Shown here piece by piece: positions 31,847 through 44,216 of a stretch of DNA of 64,000 bases (positions are counted from its first letter, which is position 1; each line of letters begins with the position of its first letter). The DNA comes from Lelliottia nimipressuralis (GTDB lineage Bacteria > Pseudomonadota > Gammaproteobacteria > Enterobacterales > Enterobacteriaceae), in NCBI RefSeq assembly GCF_004402045.1, contig NZ_SOMG01000023.1:429603-493602 (forward strand), in the 5' to 3' direction. Below the pieces are notes generated by a model that worked only from the letters and a program-made list of their open reading frames with translations, searched no databases and was not told where the DNA came from. A program made the position numbers and the translations under genes.

Positions 31847-32698
31847 ATGGCTGAAATTACCGCATCCCTGGTAAAAGAGCTGCGCGAGCGTACTGGCGCA
31901 GGCATGATGGATTGCAAAAAAGCGCTGACTGAAGCGAACGGCGACATCGAGCTGGCAATCGAAAACATGCGTAAATCCGGTGCGATCAAAGCAGCTAAAA
32001 AAGCAGGCAACGTTGCTGCTGACGGCGTGATCATCACTAAGATCGACGGCAACTACGGCATCATTCTGGAAGTTAACTGCCAGACTGACTTCGTTGCTAA
32101 AGATGGTGGTTTCCAGGCATTTGCTAACAAAGTTCTGGACGCAGCTGTTGCTGGCAAAATCACTGACGTTGAAGTTCTGAAAGCACAGTTCGAAGAAGAA
32201 CGTGTTGCGCTGGTTGCTAAAATCGGTGAGAACATCAACATCCGTCGCGTTTCTTCTCTGGAAGGCGACGTTCTGGGCTCTTACCAGCACGGTGCACGTA
32301 TCGGTGTTCTGGTTGCGGCTAAAGGCGCTGACGAAGAGCTGGTTAAACAGCTGGCGATGCACATCGCTGCAAGCAAACCAGAATTCGTTAAGCCAGAAGA
32401 CGTGTCTGCTGAAGTGGTAGAGAAAGAGTACCAGGTTCAGCTGGACATCGCGATGCAGTCTGGTAAGCCAAAAGAAATCGCAGAGAAAATGGTTGAAGGC
32501 CGCATGAAGAAATTCACCGGCGAAGTTTCTCTGACTGGCCAGCCATTCGTTATGGATCCAAGCAAGTCTGTTGCTCAGCTGCTGAAAGAGCACAACGCTG
32601 ACGTAACTGGCTTCATCCGCTTCGAAGTGGGCGAAGGCATCGAGAAAGTTGAGACTGACTTCGCAGCAGAAGTTGCTGCAATGTCCAAGCAGTCTTAA
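31847..32698 (+). CDS. tsf: Elongation factor Ts
   Basis: Nucleotide exchange factor that regenerates EF-Tu-GTP. The 283-aa protein begins with a UBA-like N-terminal domain ([21 protein letters not shown], residues 6-26) and continues with the core containing the TDFVAKD motif (residues 80-86) that intrudes into EF-Tu, the dimerisation part and the C-terminal module. The ATG follows CCGAGGA. It shares the rpsB transcript and is closed by a strong terminator. Confidence 0.98.
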   Translation: MAEITASLVKELRERTGAGMMDCKKALTEANGDIELAIENMRKSGAIKAAKKAGNVAADGVIITKIDGNYGIILEVNCQTDFVAKDGGFQAFANKVLDAAVAGKITDVEVLKAQFEEERVALVAKIGENINIRRVSSLEGDVLGSYQHGARIGVLVAAKGADEELVKQLAMHIAASKPEFVKPEDVSAEVVEKEYQVQLDIAMQSGKPKEIAEKMVEGRMKKFTGEVSLTGQPFVMDPSKSVAQLLKEHNADVTGFIRFEVGEGIEKVETDFAAEVAAMSKQS

Positions 32699-32710
32699 TG
32701 ATTGAAAAGG

Positions 32711-32734
32711 AGCCGCCTGAGGGCGGCTTCTTTT
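32711..32734 (+). terminator. Terminator of rpsB-tsf
   Basis: AGCCGCC-TGAG-GGCGGCT stem followed by TCTTTTT. Confidence 0.87.
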
Positions 32735-32848
32735 TGTCACCCGTCATATGAAATCAGACAGGCTCCAGTATCGCTGTGCTGATTTGCGGCATATCATGTC
32801 GCCAGAATTAACCCCCATCTTAATCGTTGACAGTCTCAGGAAAGAAAC

Positions 32849-33574
32849 ATGGCTACCAATGCAAAACCCGTGTACAAACGCATTCTGCTTAAGCTGAGTG
32901 GCGAAGCGCTGCAGGGATCGGAAGGCTTCGGTATTGACGCAAGCATCCTTGATCGCATGGCACAGGAAATCAAAGAACTGGTCGAACTGGGTATCCAGGT
33001 TGGCGTGGTCATTGGCGGTGGCAACCTTTTCCGTGGTGCTGGTCTGGCGAAAGCGGGGATGAACCGCGTTGTAGGCGACCACATGGGTATGCTGGCAACA
33101 GTTATGAATGGTCTGGCAATGCGTGATGCACTGCATCGTGCCTATGTGAATGCCCGCCTGATGTCCGCGATTCCACTGAATGGCGTATGCGATAATTACA
33201 GCTGGGCAGAAGCCATCAGCCTGCTGCGCAACAACCGCGTGGTGATCCTCTCCGCCGGTACGGGTAACCCGTTCTTTACTACCGATTCCGCTGCCTGCCT
33301 GCGCGGTATCGAGATTGAAGCCGATGTGGTACTGAAAGCGACCAAAGTCGATGGCGTGTTTACTGCCGATCCGGCAAAAGATCCTTCTGCGACCATGTAC
33401 GATCAGCTGTCCTATAATGAAGTACTGGATAAAGAGCTGAAAGTGATGGATCTTGCCGCCTTCACGCTGGCTCGCGACCACAAACTGCCGATCCGCGTCT
33501 TCAACATGAACAAACCTGGCGCATTGCGTCGCGTGGTCATGGGCGAAAAAGAAGGCACTTTGATCACGGAATAA
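32849..33574 (+). CDS. pyrH: Uridylate kinase (UMP kinase)
   Basis: Phosphorylates UMP to UDP in pyrimidine nucleotide synthesis; essential, hexameric, activated by GTP and inhibited by UTP. The 241-aa amino-acid kinase fold starts with [14 protein letters not shown] (residues 8-21), has the glycine-rich IGGGNLFRG near 55-63 and the later [13 protein letters not shown] near 140-152. In E. coli it also takes part in pyrimidine repression of carAB. It stands between tsf and frr as an own unit with a 150-bp gap upstream. Confidence 0.97.
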   Translation: MATNAKPVYKRILLKLSGEALQGSEGFGIDASILDRMAQEIKELVELGIQVGVVIGGGNLFRGAGLAKAGMNRVVGDHMGMLATVMNGLAMRDALHRAYVNARLMSAIPLNGVCDNYSWAEAISLLRNNRVVILSAGTGNPFFTTDSAACLRGIEIEADVVLKATKVDGVFTADPAKDPSATMYDQLSYNEVLDKELKVMDLAAFTLARDHKLPIRVFNMNKPGALRRVVMGEKEGTLITE

Positions 33575-33649
33575 TTTCCGTTGACGATAAATACAGGTAA
33601 GATTCCGCTTTATTTTGTAGTGGTATCTTACCCGGGCGCGCCTTTGGCG

Positions 33650-33676
33650 TTGTCATGAATTAAACGCGACTATACT
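33650..33676 (+). promoter_or_regulatory. Possible frr promoter
   Basis: TTGTCA and TATACT separated by 15 bp, about 65 bp before the frr start. The spacing is short, so the assignment is tentative. Upstream in the same gap, GGTAAGAT and ATCTTACC (33596-33632) form an inverted repeat without a T-run. Confidence 0.4.
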
Positions 33677-33741
33677 TAGCACACCTCTAGCGCTGTGTTG
33701 GCGGATAGTCTGCCTGAGACAAGTTTTCAAGGATTCGTAAC

Positions 33742-34299
33742 GTGATTAACGACATCAGAAAAGATGCTGAAGTACGCATGGAAAAATGCGTAGAAGCGTT
33801 CAAAACCCAAATCAGCAAAATCCGTACTGGCCGTGCTTCTCCAAGCCTGCTGGATGGCATTATCGTAGAATACTACGGTACGCCAACTCCTCTGCGCCAG
33901 CTGGCGAGCGTAACGGTAGAAGATACCCGTACGCTGAAAATCAACGTGTTCGATCGCTCAATGAGCCCGGCCGTTGAGAAAGCGATCATGGCCTCTGACC
34001 TCGGCCTGAACCCAAGCTCTGCGGGTGCTGATATCCGCGTTCCACTGCCTCCGCTGACCGAAGAACGTCGTAAAGATCTGATCAAAGTGGTTCGTGGTGA
34101 AGCTGAGCAGGGTCGTGTTTCCGTGCGTAACGTCCGTCGCGACGCGAACGACAAAGTAAAAGCGCTGCTGAAAGAAAAAGAGATCAGTGAAGATGACGAT
34201 CGTCGTTCTCAGGACGACATTCAGAAAATGACCGACGCTGCCATCAAGAAAATTGATGCGGCGCTGGCAGATAAAGAAGCAGAACTGATGCAGTTCTGA
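33742..34299 (+). CDS. frr: Ribosome recycling factor (GTG start)
   Basis: With EF-G splits the post-termination 70S complex; essential. The 185 aa match E. coli: a three-helix bundle (about residues 1-30 and 105-185) and a beta-sandwich domain between, with conserved [16 protein letters not shown] and [13 protein letters not shown]. The start codon is GTG, as in E. coli, preceded by AAGGAT. The C-terminal third is rich in lysine and glutamate and is predicted to be helical. Confidence 0.97.
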   Translation: MINDIRKDAEVRMEKCVEAFKTQISKIRTGRASPSLLDGIIVEYYGTPTPLRQLASVTVEDTRTLKINVFDRSMSPAVEKAIMASDLGLNPSSAGADIRVPLPPLTEERRKDLIKVVRGEAEQGRVSVRNVRRDANDKVKALLKEKEISEDDDRRSQDDIQKMTDAAIKKIDAALADKEAELMQF

Positions 34300-34318
34300 T
34301 TTCTGTCGTACACTGATA

Positions 34319-34362
34319 AACGCCGTTCAGAGGGACTTCGGGTCTTGCTGGCGGCGTTTTGC
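34319..34362 (+). terminator. Terminator after frr
   Basis: AACGCCG and CGGCGTT enclose a 26-base loop with a small inner pairing and are followed by TTTTGCTTTT. It ends 33 bp before dxr, so read-through into dxr may still occur. Confidence 0.6.
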
Positions 34363-34394
34363 TTTTATCTGGTCTAACTTTTTTCGGGCATCCC

Positions 34395-35594
34395 ATGAAG
34401 CATTTAACTCTCCTTGGCTCAACCGGCTCTATCGGTTGCAGCACTCTCGATGTTGTTCGCCATAATCCTGAACTTTACACCGTGACAGCGCTGGTGGCCG
34501 GTAAGAATGTGCAGCGAATGGTCGAGCAGTGCCTGGAGTTTGCGCCCCGCTATGCGGTGATGGATGACGAAGAGAGCGCGCGTCTGCTGAAAGTGCAACT
34601 GCTTGAAAAGGGCTGTCGAACTGAAGTTCTGAGTGGCCAACAGGCGGCCTGCGAGATGGCGGCGCTGGATGAGGTCGATCAGGTTATGGCAGCCATCGTC
34701 GGGGCGGCAGGATTATTACCGACGCTTGCCGCGATTGATGCCGGTAAGGATGTTCTGCTGGCCAATAAAGAGTCACTAGTCACCTGTGGACGCCTGTTTA
34801 TGGATGCGGTGAAGCAGCGCGGCACGCGTCTTTTACCGGTCGACAGCGAACACAACGCGATTTTTCAGAGTTTACCGCAACCTTTTCAACAGAACCTGGG
34901 GTACGCTGACCTGGAGCAGAATGGCGTGGTATCTATTCTGCTTACCGGGTCTGGTGGCCCGTTCCGTGAAACGCCACTGTCTGAACTGAGCGCTATGACG
35001 CCGGACCAGGCGTGCCGTCATCCGAACTGGTCGATGGGGCGTAAAATCTCCGTTGACTCTGCCACCATGATGAACAAAGGTCTGGAATACATTGAAGCGC
35101 GCTGGCTGTTTAATGCGTCAGCGAAACAGATGGAAGTACTGATTCACCCGCAATCGGTGATTCACTCGATGGTGCGTTATCAGGATGGCAGCGTGCTGGC
35201 GCAGCTGGGCGAGCCAGATATGCGTACGCCTATTGCCCATTCAATGGCGTGGCCGAATCGAGTGAAATCCGGCGTGAAGCCGCTTGATTTCTGCAAGTTA
35301 AGTTCCCTGACGTTCAGCGAACCAGACTATGACCGCTATCCTTGTCTGAAGCTTGCGATGAATGCCTTTGACCAGGGGCAAGCGGCGACGACGGCACTCA
35401 ATGCAGCTAATGAAATTACCGTTGAAGCATTTCTGAATCAGCAGATTCGTTTTACCGATATCGCGTCGTTAAATTTATCGGTACTGGAAATGATGGATTT
35501 GCGCGAACCACAGAGCGTGGAAGAGGTGCTGGCGGTGGATGCGGCTGCGCGTGATATTGCGCGCCAACAGGTGACACGTCTCGCAAGCTGGTGA
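34395..35594 (+). CDS. dxr: 1-deoxy-D-xylulose 5-phosphate reductoisomerase
   Basis: Second step of the MEP isoprenoid pathway, NADPH- and Mg2+-dependent; target of fosmidomycin. The NADPH-binding GSTGSIG is at residues 8-14. The metal and substrate site is seen in [11 protein letters not shown] (near 148-158), NPNW-type loop [25 protein letters not shown] (near 209-233). The ATG at 34395 gives 399 aa (E. coli 398); a start 36 bp upstream would add non-conserved residues. The ribosome binding site is poor. Confidence 0.96.
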   Translation: MKHLTLLGSTGSIGCSTLDVVRHNPELYTVTALVAGKNVQRMVEQCLEFAPRYAVMDDEESARLLKVQLLEKGCRTEVLSGQQAACEMAALDEVDQVMAAIVGAAGLLPTLAAIDAGKDVLLANKESLVTCGRLFMDAVKQRGTRLLPVDSEHNAIFQSLPQPFQQNLGYADLEQNGVVSILLTGSGGPFRETPLSELSAMTPDQACRHPNWSMGRKISVDSATMMNKGLEYIEARWLFNASAKQMEVLIHPQSVIHSMVRYQDGSVLAQLGEPDMRTPIAHSMAWPNRVKSGVKPLDFCKLSSLTFSEPDYDRYPCLKLAMNAFDQGQAATTALNAANEITVEAFLNQQIRFTDIASLNLSVLEMMDLREPQSVEEVLAVDAAARDIARQQVTRLASW

Positions 35595-35693
35595 TAAAGC
35601 AAGCACTAGTCGTCGTGCTATTTGTTAGCGTTGGGCTTCAGTGATATAGTCTGCGCCACCTGATCGCAGGAATTTGACTTTATGTGGTCAGGT

Positions 35694-35720
35694 AAGCCGT
35701 GGTTTGACACGGCTTTTTTA
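35694..35720 (+). terminator. Terminator between dxr and uppS
   Basis: AAGCCGTG and CACGGCTT stem with a six-base loop, then TTTTTT. The envelope cluster from uppS onward must therefore have a promoter in the remaining 60 bp or receive read-through. Confidence 0.83.
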
Positions 35721-35780
35721 TGTATAGGCTTCAGTATTCCTGAGTACCGTTAAATCCTTTTCAGGGACAAAAAACGCGTT

Positions 35781-36539
35781 ATGTTGTCTGCGAATCAACC
35801 AATAAGCGAAAACTTGCCAGCTCATGGCTGCCGTCATGTAGCAATCATTATGGATGGCAATGGCCGCTGGGCGAAAAGACAAGGGAAGATACGAGCCTTT
35901 GGGCATAAAGCTGGGGCGAAATCTGTTCGCCGCGCCGTTTCTTTTGCCGCCAATAACGGCATTGATGCGTTAACGCTCTATGCTTTTAGCAGTGAAAACT
36001 GGAATCGACCTCCGCAGGAAGTGACCGCGTTGATGGAATTGTTTGTGTGGGCGCTAGACAGCGAAGTAAAAAGCCTGCACCGCCACAACGTCCGCCTGCG
36101 TATCATTGGCGATACCAGTCGTTTTAACTCACGTTTGCAGGAACGGATTCGTAAAGCAGAAGCGTTGACTGAAAATAATACCGGTCTGACGCTTAATATT
36201 GCGGCGAATTACGGCGGACGCTGGGATATTATCCAGGGCGTTCGGCATCTGGCCGAGCAGGTTCAGGAAGGGCTGTTGAGACCCGACCAAATTGATGAAG
36301 AGGCGCTGAGCAAGCAAATCTGCATGAATGAACAGGCGCCTGTGGATTTGGTAATTAGGACAGGGGGGGAGCATCGCATAAGTAACTTTTTGATATGGCA
36401 AATTGCCTATGCCGAACTTTACTTTACGGATGTTCTTTGGCCCGATTTTGATGAACAAGACTTTGAAGGTGCGCTGCATGCCTTTGCCAATCGAGAGCGT
36501 CGTTTCGGCGGCACCGAGCCTGGTGGCGACAAAGCCTGA
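35781..36539 (+). CDS. uppS: Undecaprenyl diphosphate synthase
   Basis: Adds eight isopentenyl units in cis configuration to farnesyl diphosphate, giving the C55 lipid carrier precursor for peptidoglycan, O-antigen and other glycans. The 252-aa cis-prenyltransferase has the catalytic aspartate D25 in IIMDGNGRWAK and the RTGGEHRISNFLIWQ substrate-binding stretch near residues 194-208. It sits between dxr, which supplies isoprenoid units, and cdsA, 12 bp downstream. Confidence 0.96.
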   Translation: MLSANQPISENLPAHGCRHVAIIMDGNGRWAKRQGKIRAFGHKAGAKSVRRAVSFAANNGIDALTLYAFSSENWNRPPQEVTALMELFVWALDSEVKSLHRHNVRLRIIGDTSRFNSRLQERIRKAEALTENNTGLTLNIAANYGGRWDIIQGVRHLAEQVQEGLLRPDQIDEEALSKQICMNEQAPVDLVIRTGGEHRISNFLIWQIAYAELYFTDVLWPDFDEQDFEGALHAFANRERRFGGTEPGGDKA

Positions 36540-36551
36540 TGGGGGTAGCTT

Positions 36552-37409
36552 TTGCTGAAGTATCGCCTGATTTCCGCTTTTGTATTAATACCCATTGTCA
36601 TTGCGGCGCTGTTTTTACTGCCCCCGGTGGGATTCGCTATTGTTACGCTGGTGGTGTGTATGCTCGCCGCGTGGGAATGGGGACAGTTTAGCGGCTTTAC
36701 CTCGCGCAGTCAGCGAGTATGGCTTGCGGTACTCTGTGGCTTTATCCTGGCCGTAATGCTGTTTACGTTGCCTGAATATCACCATGATATTCATCAACCG
36801 CTGGTTGCCGGTTCCCTGTGGGTATCGCTGGCCTGGTGGGTTGGTGCACTGCTGCTGGTGCTTTTTTATCCAGGCTCTGCGGCGTTATGGCGTAATTCAA
36901 AAGTGCTGCGACTGATTTTTGGCTTGCTCACTATTGTTCCATTTTTCTGGGGTATGGTCGCGCTTAGGGCCTGGCACTACGACGAAAACCATTACAGCGG
37001 TGCGATCTGGCTGCTTTATGTGATGATTCTCGTCTGGGGGGCTGACTCCGGGGCCTATATGTTTGGTAAACTGTTTGGCAAACATAAACTGGCACCGAAA
37101 GTGTCTCCGGGGAAAACCTGGCAAGGATTCATCGGCGGCTTGTTTACGGCAGCGATCATTTCCTGGGGCTATGGCGTTTGGGCGAATCTGGAAGTGGCAC
37201 CGTCAATACTGCTGGTGTGCTCGATTTTTGCTGCGCTTGCCTCAGTGCTCGGTGATTTAACCGAGAGTATGTTTAAGCGTGAAGCAGGGATTAAGGACAG
37301 CGGACACCTGATTCCAGGACATGGCGGTATACTGGATCGCATTGATAGCCTCACAGCGGCTGTTCCAGTGTTTGCTTGTTTGCTTTTACTGGTATTCGGG
37401 ACGATTTAA
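36552..37409 (+). CDS. cdsA: Phosphatidate cytidylyltransferase (TTG start)
   Basis: Makes CDP-diacylglycerol from phosphatidate and CTP, the precursor of all phospholipids here. The 285-aa integral membrane protein has about eight hydrophobic helices and the C-terminal family signature ([15 protein letters not shown]...[12 protein letters not shown], near residues 233-267). The start codon is TTG, giving [10 protein letters not shown], as in E. coli; the nearest ATG would remove conserved helix 1. It follows uppS by 12 bp and precedes rseP by 11 bp. Confidence 0.96.
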   Translation: MLKYRLISAFVLIPIVIAALFLLPPVGFAIVTLVVCMLAAWEWGQFSGFTSRSQRVWLAVLCGFILAVMLFTLPEYHHDIHQPLVAGSLWVSLAWWVGALLLVLFYPGSAALWRNSKVLRLIFGLLTIVPFFWGMVALRAWHYDENHYSGAIWLLYVMILVWGADSGAYMFGKLFGKHKLAPKVSPGKTWQGFIGGLFTAAIISWGYGVWANLEVAPSILLVCSIFAALASVLGDLTESMFKREAGIKDSGHLIPGHGGILDRIDSLTAAVPVFACLLLLVFGTI

Positions 37410-37420
37410 CGGAAGGTTTT

Positions 37421-38773
37421 ATGCTGAGCATTCTCTGGAATCTGGCGGCGTTCATTGTTGCACTGGGTGTACTGATTACCGTGCATGAATTTGGCCATTT
37501 CTGGGTTGCTCGCCGTTGTGGTGTGCGGGTAGAGCGGTTTTCCATCGGTTTTGGCAAATCACTCTGGACGCGCACCGACCGTCACGGCACTGAATTTGTC
37601 ATTGCCCTTATCCCGCTGGGCGGCTACGTCAAAATGCTCGACGAACGCGTTGAGCCTGTCGCTCCTGAGCTACGACACAGCGCATTCAACAATAAAACCG
37701 TTGGACAACGCGCCGCCATCATTGCTGCCGGACCGGTAGCCAACTTCATCTTTGCTATTTTCGCTTACTGGCTGGTGTTTATCATCGGCGTGCCCGGCGT
37801 GCGTCCGGTGGTGGGTGAAATTGCCCCCAACTCCATCGCGGCAAGTGCGCAAATTACATCCGGGATGGAACTTAAAGCGATTGATGGCATCGAAACCCCT
37901 GATTGGGATGCTGTGCGACTGCAGCTGGTAGCTAAAATTGGCGATCCGCAGACAACCATCAGCGTATCGCCGTTTGGCTCAGACGTGCGCCAGAACAAAG
38001 TGCTCGATTTACGTCACTGGCGTTTCGAGCCAGACAAAGAGGATCCCGTTGCTGCGCTAGGCATTCGTCCACGCGGCGCACAGATCGAGCCGGTATTAGC
38101 CGAAGTACAGGCAAATTCGGCAGCGAGCAAAGCGGGTTTGCAAGCAGGCGACAGGATCGTTAAAGTCGATGGTCAACCATTAACAGAGTGGATGACCTTT
38201 GTTACTCTGGTGCGCGATAATCCGGGAACGTCTCTCGCGCTGGAAGTTGAAAGGCAAGGCAGTCCGCTTTCGCTGACGCTGATCCCGGATACGAAGTCGG
38301 TCGGCAAAAAGGCAGAAGGGTTTGCAGGCGTAGTGCCAAAAGTGATCCCGCTGCCAGATGAGTACAAGACAATACGCCAGTATGGGCCATTCAGCGCCAT
38401 CCTTGAAGCCACGGATAAAACATGGCAACTGATGAAGCTGACGGTCAACATGTTGGGGAAATTGATAACCGGTGATGTGAAACTGAACAACCTCAGTGGG
38501 CCAATTTCGATTGCCCAGGGGGCTGGGATGTCAGCGGAATTCGGGGTGATTTACTATTTCATGTTCCTCGCGCTCATTAGCGTGAACCTTGGGATAATCA
38601 ACCTGTTCCCGCTTCCCGTTTTAGACGGGGGTCATCTGCTGTTTTTAGCGATTGAAAAGCTAAAAGGCGGACCGGTATCCGAGCGAGTTCAAGACTTTAG
38701 TTATCGCATTGGCTCGATTTTGCTGGTGCTGTTAATGGGGCTTGCACTTTTCAATGATTTCTCTCGGTTGTAA
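37421..38773 (+). CDS. rseP: Site-2 metalloprotease RseP
   Basis: Intramembrane zinc protease that cuts RseA after DegS, releasing sigma-E, and also clears signal-peptide remnants. HEFGH (H22, E23, H26) lies in the first transmembrane helix and the third zinc ligand in LPVLDGGH (D402 by alignment). Two periplasmic PDZ domains lie between, then three more helices. The ATG at 37421 gives 450 aa, as in E. coli. A sigma-E-like promoter lies within its first third, which would give a feedback link to bamA and the genes beyond. Confidence 0.96.
   Translation: MLSILWNLAAFIVALGVLITVHEFGHFWVARRCGVRVERFSIGFGKSLWTRTDRHGTEFVIALIPLGGYVKMLDERVEPVAPELRHSAFNNKTVGQRAAIIAAGPVANFIFAIFAYWLVFIIGVPGVRPVVGEIAPNSIAASAQITSGMELKAIDGIETPDWDAVRLQLVAKIGDPQTTISVSPFGSDVRQNKVLDLRHWRFEPDKEDPVAALGIRPRGAQIEPVLAEVQANSAASKAGLQAGDRIVKVDGQPLTEWMTFVTLVRDNPGTSLALEVERQGSPLSLTLIPDTKSVGKKAEGFAGVVPKVIPLPDEYKTIRQYGPFSAILEATDKTWQLMKLTVNMLGKLITGDVKLNNLSGPISIAQGAGMSAEFGVIYYFMFLALISVNLGIINLFPLPVLDGGHLLFLAIEKLKGGPVSERVQDFSYRIGSILLVLLMGLALFNDFSRL
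37867..37894 (+). promoter_or_regulatory. Sigma-E-like promoter inside rseP
   Basis: GGAACTT, 16 bases, then TCGAA: a perfect -35 and a -10 fitting the looser TCnnA pattern. It lies about 900 bp before bamA. It would feed bamA-skp-lpxD-fabZ under envelope stress without needing the upstream promoters. The codons here encode conserved residues, so the match may be coincidental. Confidence 0.4.
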
Positions 38774-38784
38774 GAGAGTGTTAG

Positions 38785-41220
<2,436 letters not shown>

Positions 41221-41342
41221 TAATCCGCTGCAAAGGAATGCGTTGGCAGTGTAGCGCTGACAACTGGCGATCGGTAACACGGTCGCCTTGCCACGCAAAG
41301 AACGGTACCTTCTGGTGCCAATGGGATGGTAAGGAGTTAATT

Positions 41343-41837
41343 GTGAAAAAGTGGTTATTAGCTGCAGGTCTCGGTTTAGCGATGGCAACTTCTGCTCAGG
41401 CAGCAGACAAAATTGCAATCGTCAACATGGGTAATTTGTTCCAGCAGGTTGCACAGAAAACGGGTGTTTCTGCGACTCTGGAAAACGAATTCAAAGGCCG
41501 TGCAAGCGAACTGCAGGGTATGGAAAACGATCTTCAGTCCAAAATGCAGCGTCTGCAGCGTGATGGTTCTACCATGAAAGCAAGCGACCGCAGCAAGCTG
41601 GAAAAAGACGTAATGGCTCAGCGCCAGGCGTTCTCTCAGAAAGCGCAGGCTTTCGAGCAGGATCGTCAGCGTCGTTCTAACGAAGAACGCGGCAAGCTGG
41701 TGACTCGCATTCAGACCGCTGTTAAATCAGTAGCTGCCGATCAGAACATCGATCTGGTTGTTGATGCGAACGCTGTAGCTTTCAACGGCAGCGATGTTAA
41801 AGACATCACCGCTGATGTTCTGAAACAGGTTAAATAA
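41343..41837 (+). CDS. skp: Periplasmic chaperone Skp (GTG start)
   Basis: Trimeric jellyfish-shaped holdase that carries unfolded outer-membrane proteins to BAM. A Sec signal ([20 protein letters not shown]) is followed by a short beta-core and long charged helices (about residues 45-135) forming the tentacles. The start is GTG with AAGGAG at the right distance, as in E. coli. The protein is 164 aa, three longer than in E. coli; the extra residues are at the tip of the tentacle ([13 protein letters not shown] region). It follows bamA by 122 bp and lpxD begins three bases after it. Confidence 0.95.
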   Translation: MKKWLLAAGLGLAMATSAQAADKIAIVNMGNLFQQVAQKTGVSATLENEFKGRASELQGMENDLQSKMQRLQRDGSTMKASDRSKLEKDVMAQRQAFSQKAQAFEQDRQRRSNEERGKLVTRIQTAVKSVAADQNIDLVVDANAVAFNGSDVKDITADVLKQVK

Positions 41838-41840
41838 GTA

Positions 41841-42866
41841 ATGCCTTCAATTCGACTGGCTGATTTAGCTCAGCAGTTGGATGCAGAATTACACGGTGAT
41901 GGCGATATCGTCATCACCGCTGTTGCGTCCATGCAATCTGCTAAAGCTGGCACGATTACCTTCATGGTAAGCCCTAAGTACCGTGAGCAACTGGCTCAAT
42001 GCCAGGCGTCAGCTGTTGTTCTGACGCAGGACGATCTTCCATTTGCCACTGTAAGCGCACTGGTAGTGAAAAACCCCTACCTGACGTATGCACGCATGGC
42101 TCAAATTCTTGATACCACGCCGCAGCCGGCCCAGAACATTGCTGCCAGTGCAGCGATTGATCCGACGGCAAAGCTGGGTAACAACGTTGCCGTTGGCGCG
42201 AATGCGGTTATCGAATCCGGCGTGGTGCTGGGCGATAACGTCGTTATTGGCCCGGGTTGCTTCGTTGGGAAAAATACCAAAATCGGCGCCGGGACCCGTT
42301 TATGGGCCAATGTGTCCGTTTACCATGAAGTCGACATTGGCGAAAACTGCCTCGTCCAGTCCAGTACCGTGATTGGTTCTGATGGTTTTGGTTACGCTAA
42401 CGATCGTGGTAATTGGGTTAAAATTCCGCAACTTGGTCGCGTTATTATTGGCGATCGCGTGGAAATTGGCGCCTGTACCACCATTGACCGTGGCGCACTT
42501 GACGACACGATCATTGGCAATGGTGTTATCATCGATAACCAGTGCCAGATTGCGCATAACGTCGTGATTGGCGACAATACCGCGGTTGCGGGTGGCGTCA
42601 TCATGGCAGGCAGCCTGAAAATTGGCCGTTATTGCATGATTGGCGGTGCGAGCGTGATTAATGGCCATATGGAAATATGCGACAAGGTGACTGTGACGGG
42701 AATGGGCATGGTAATGCGTCCTATCACTGAACCTGGCGTCTATTCCTCAGGCATTCCGCTCCAGCCCAACAAGGTATGGCGTAAAACAGCAGCTCTGGTG
42801 ATGAACATTGATGATATGAGCAAGCGTCTCAAGTCTCTTGAGCGCAAAATCGATCAACAAGACTAA
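41841..42866 (+). CDS. lpxD: UDP-3-O-(3-hydroxymyristoyl)glucosamine N-acyltransferase
   Basis: Third step of lipid A synthesis: adds the second 3-hydroxymyristoyl chain to the sugar nitrogen. The 341 aa match E. coli: N-terminal uridine-binding domain (to about residue 100), a long left-handed beta-helix of hexapeptide repeats (many IGxxxxIG/V units) and a C-terminal helix ([14 protein letters not shown]). The catalytic histidine is in the IAHNVVIGD segment near residue 239. It follows skp by three bases, coupling chaperone and lipid A synthesis. Confidence 0.96.
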   Translation: MPSIRLADLAQQLDAELHGDGDIVITAVASMQSAKAGTITFMVSPKYREQLAQCQASAVVLTQDDLPFATVSALVVKNPYLTYARMAQILDTTPQPAQNIAASAAIDPTAKLGNNVAVGANAVIESGVVLGDNVVIGPGCFVGKNTKIGAGTRLWANVSVYHEVDIGENCLVQSSTVIGSDGFGYANDRGNWVKIPQLGRVIIGDRVEIGACTTIDRGALDDTIIGNGVIIDNQCQIAHNVVIGDNTAVAGGVIMAGSLKIGRYCMIGGASVINGHMEICDKVTVTGMGMVMRPITEPGVYSSGIPLQPNKVWRKTAALVMNIDDMSKRLKSLERKIDQQD

Positions 42867-42893
42867 ACGTCATCCGTTTAACGCTATTTTTCC

Positions 42894-42927
42894 CGGCCTG
42901 TCGGCTTTCTAATAAACCGGCAGGCCG
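42894..42927 (+). terminator. Hairpin between lpxD and fabZ
   Basis: CGGCCTG-TCGG and CCGG-CAGGCCG pair around a 12-base loop with a one-base bulge, followed by TGTTATTATTGTT. The T-run is interrupted, so it may only attenuate transcription or protect the upstream message from 3' decay. Confidence 0.45.
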
Positions 42928-42968
42928 TGTTATTATTGTTATCAGTACATTTTGACAGGAAGAGTATT

Positions 42969-43424
42969 TTGACTACTGACACTCATACTCTGCATATTGA
43001 AGAGATTTTAGAACTTCTGCCGCACCGCTACCCGTTTCTGCTGGTAGACCGTGTGCTGGATTTTGAAGAAGGTCGTTTTCTGCGCGCAGTGAAAAATGTT
43101 TCCGTGAATGAGCCATTCTTCCAGGGACACTTCCCGGGAAAACCTATCTTCCCGGGTGTGTTGATCCTGGAAGCTATGGCACAGGCTACCGGTATTCTGG
43201 CGTTTAAAAGCGTCGGCAAACTGGAGCCAGGTGAGCTGTATTACTTCGCGGGTATTGATGAAGCGCGCTTCAAGCGCCCTGTCGTGCCTGGTGATCAGAT
43301 GATCATGGAAGTCACTTTTGAAAAAACGCGTCGCGGCCTGACTCGCTTCAAAGGCGTAGCTATGGTTGACGGCAAAGTTGTTTGCGAAGCGACGATGATG
43401 TGTGCTCGTAGCCGGGAGTCCTGA
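42969..43424 (+). CDS. fabZ: 3-hydroxyacyl-ACP dehydratase FabZ (TTG start)
   Basis: Dehydrates 3-hydroxyacyl-ACP in fatty acid elongation and competes with LpxA/LpxD for 3-hydroxymyristoyl-ACP. The hot-dog fold has the catalytic H54 in [12 protein letters not shown] and E68 in LILEAMAQ. I take the TTG at 42969 (AGGAAG upstream), which gives 151 aa, as in E. coli. The ATG 42 bp further upstream lies in the hairpin region and would add residues not seen in the family. lpxA starts three bases after the stop. Confidence 0.96.
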   Translation: MTTDTHTLHIEEILELLPHRYPFLLVDRVLDFEEGRFLRAVKNVSVNEPFFQGHFPGKPIFPGVLILEAMAQATGILAFKSVGKLEPGELYYFAGIDEARFKRPVVPGDQMIMEVTFEKTRRGLTRFKGVAMVDGKVVCEATMMCARSRES

Positions 43425-43427
43425 TAC

Positions 43428-44216
43428 GTGATTGATAAATCCGCCTTTATTCATCCTACCGCGATTGTGGAAACCGGTGCCATCATTGGTGCTGACGTTC
43501 ACATTGGCCCGTTTTGTATTGTTGGACCCCATGTCGAAATTGGTGAGGGTACAGTGCTGAAATCTCACGTTGTCGTGAATGGTCATACGACCATTGGCTG
43601 CAATAACGAGATCTATCAGTTCGCCTCCATCGGCGAAGTTAACCAGGATCTTAAATATGCTGGTGAGTCGACCCGTCTGGAAATTGGCGATCGTAACCGT
43701 ATTCGCGAAAGCGTTACCATTCATCGTGGAACAGTACAGGGTGGTGGGTTGACGAAGGTGGGCAGCGATAACCTGTTTATGGTTAATGCGCATATCGCGC
43801 ATGACTGTACCGTGGGTGACCGCTGTATTCTTGCCAACAATGCAACGCTGGCAGGACACGTATCGGTTGATGACTTCGCAATTATTGGCGGCATGACCGC
43901 AGTCCATCAGTTCTGCATCATTGGTGCACACGTGATGGTCGGCGGATGCTCCGGTGTGGCGCAGGACGTCCCACCGTATGTGATTGCGCAGGGCAACCAT
44001 GCCACGCCGTTTGGCGTGAACATCGAAGGCCTCAAGCGTCGTGGTTTTAGCCGCGAAGCGATTACTGCCATCCGCAACGCGTACAAACTGCTGTACCGTA
44101 GCGGTAAAACGCTGGAAGAGGCGAAGCCGGACATTGCCGAGCTGGCGAAAAAGTACCCGGAAGTGAACGCGTTCATGGAATTCTTTGACCGTTCAACAAG
44201 GGGTCTGATTCGTTAA
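43428..44216 (+). CDS. lpxA: UDP-N-acetylglucosamine O-acyltransferase LpxA (GTG start)
   Basis: First, reversible step of lipid A synthesis: transfers 3-hydroxymyristate to the 3-OH of UDP-GlcNAc. The 262 aa form a trimeric left-handed beta-helix; catalytic H125 and supporting H122 are in NAHIAHDC. The GTG start matches E. coli. Its stop shares the A of TAATG with the lpxB start, so lpxA and lpxB are translationally coupled. Confidence 0.97.
   Translation: MIDKSAFIHPTAIVETGAIIGADVHIGPFCIVGPHVEIGEGTVLKSHVVVNGHTTIGCNNEIYQFASIGEVNQDLKYAGESTRLEIGDRNRIRESVTIHRGTVQGGGLTKVGSDNLFMVNAHIAHDCTVGDRCILANNATLAGHVSVDDFAIIGGMTAVHQFCIIGAHVMVGGCSGVAQDVPPYVIAQGNHATPFGVNIEGLKRRGFSREAITAIRNAYKLLYRSGKTLEEAKPDIAELAKKYPEVNAFMEFFDRSTRGLIR

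Noticed and set aside
31841..32740. 299-codon open frame antisense to tsf
   Set aside because: It mirrors a gene with extreme codon bias; the predicted protein is full of F, N and S with no family resemblance.
43008..44000. 330-codon open frame antisense to fabZ and lpxA
   Set aside because: It spans two genes with strong family matches on the other strand and has no start signal or recognisable domain.
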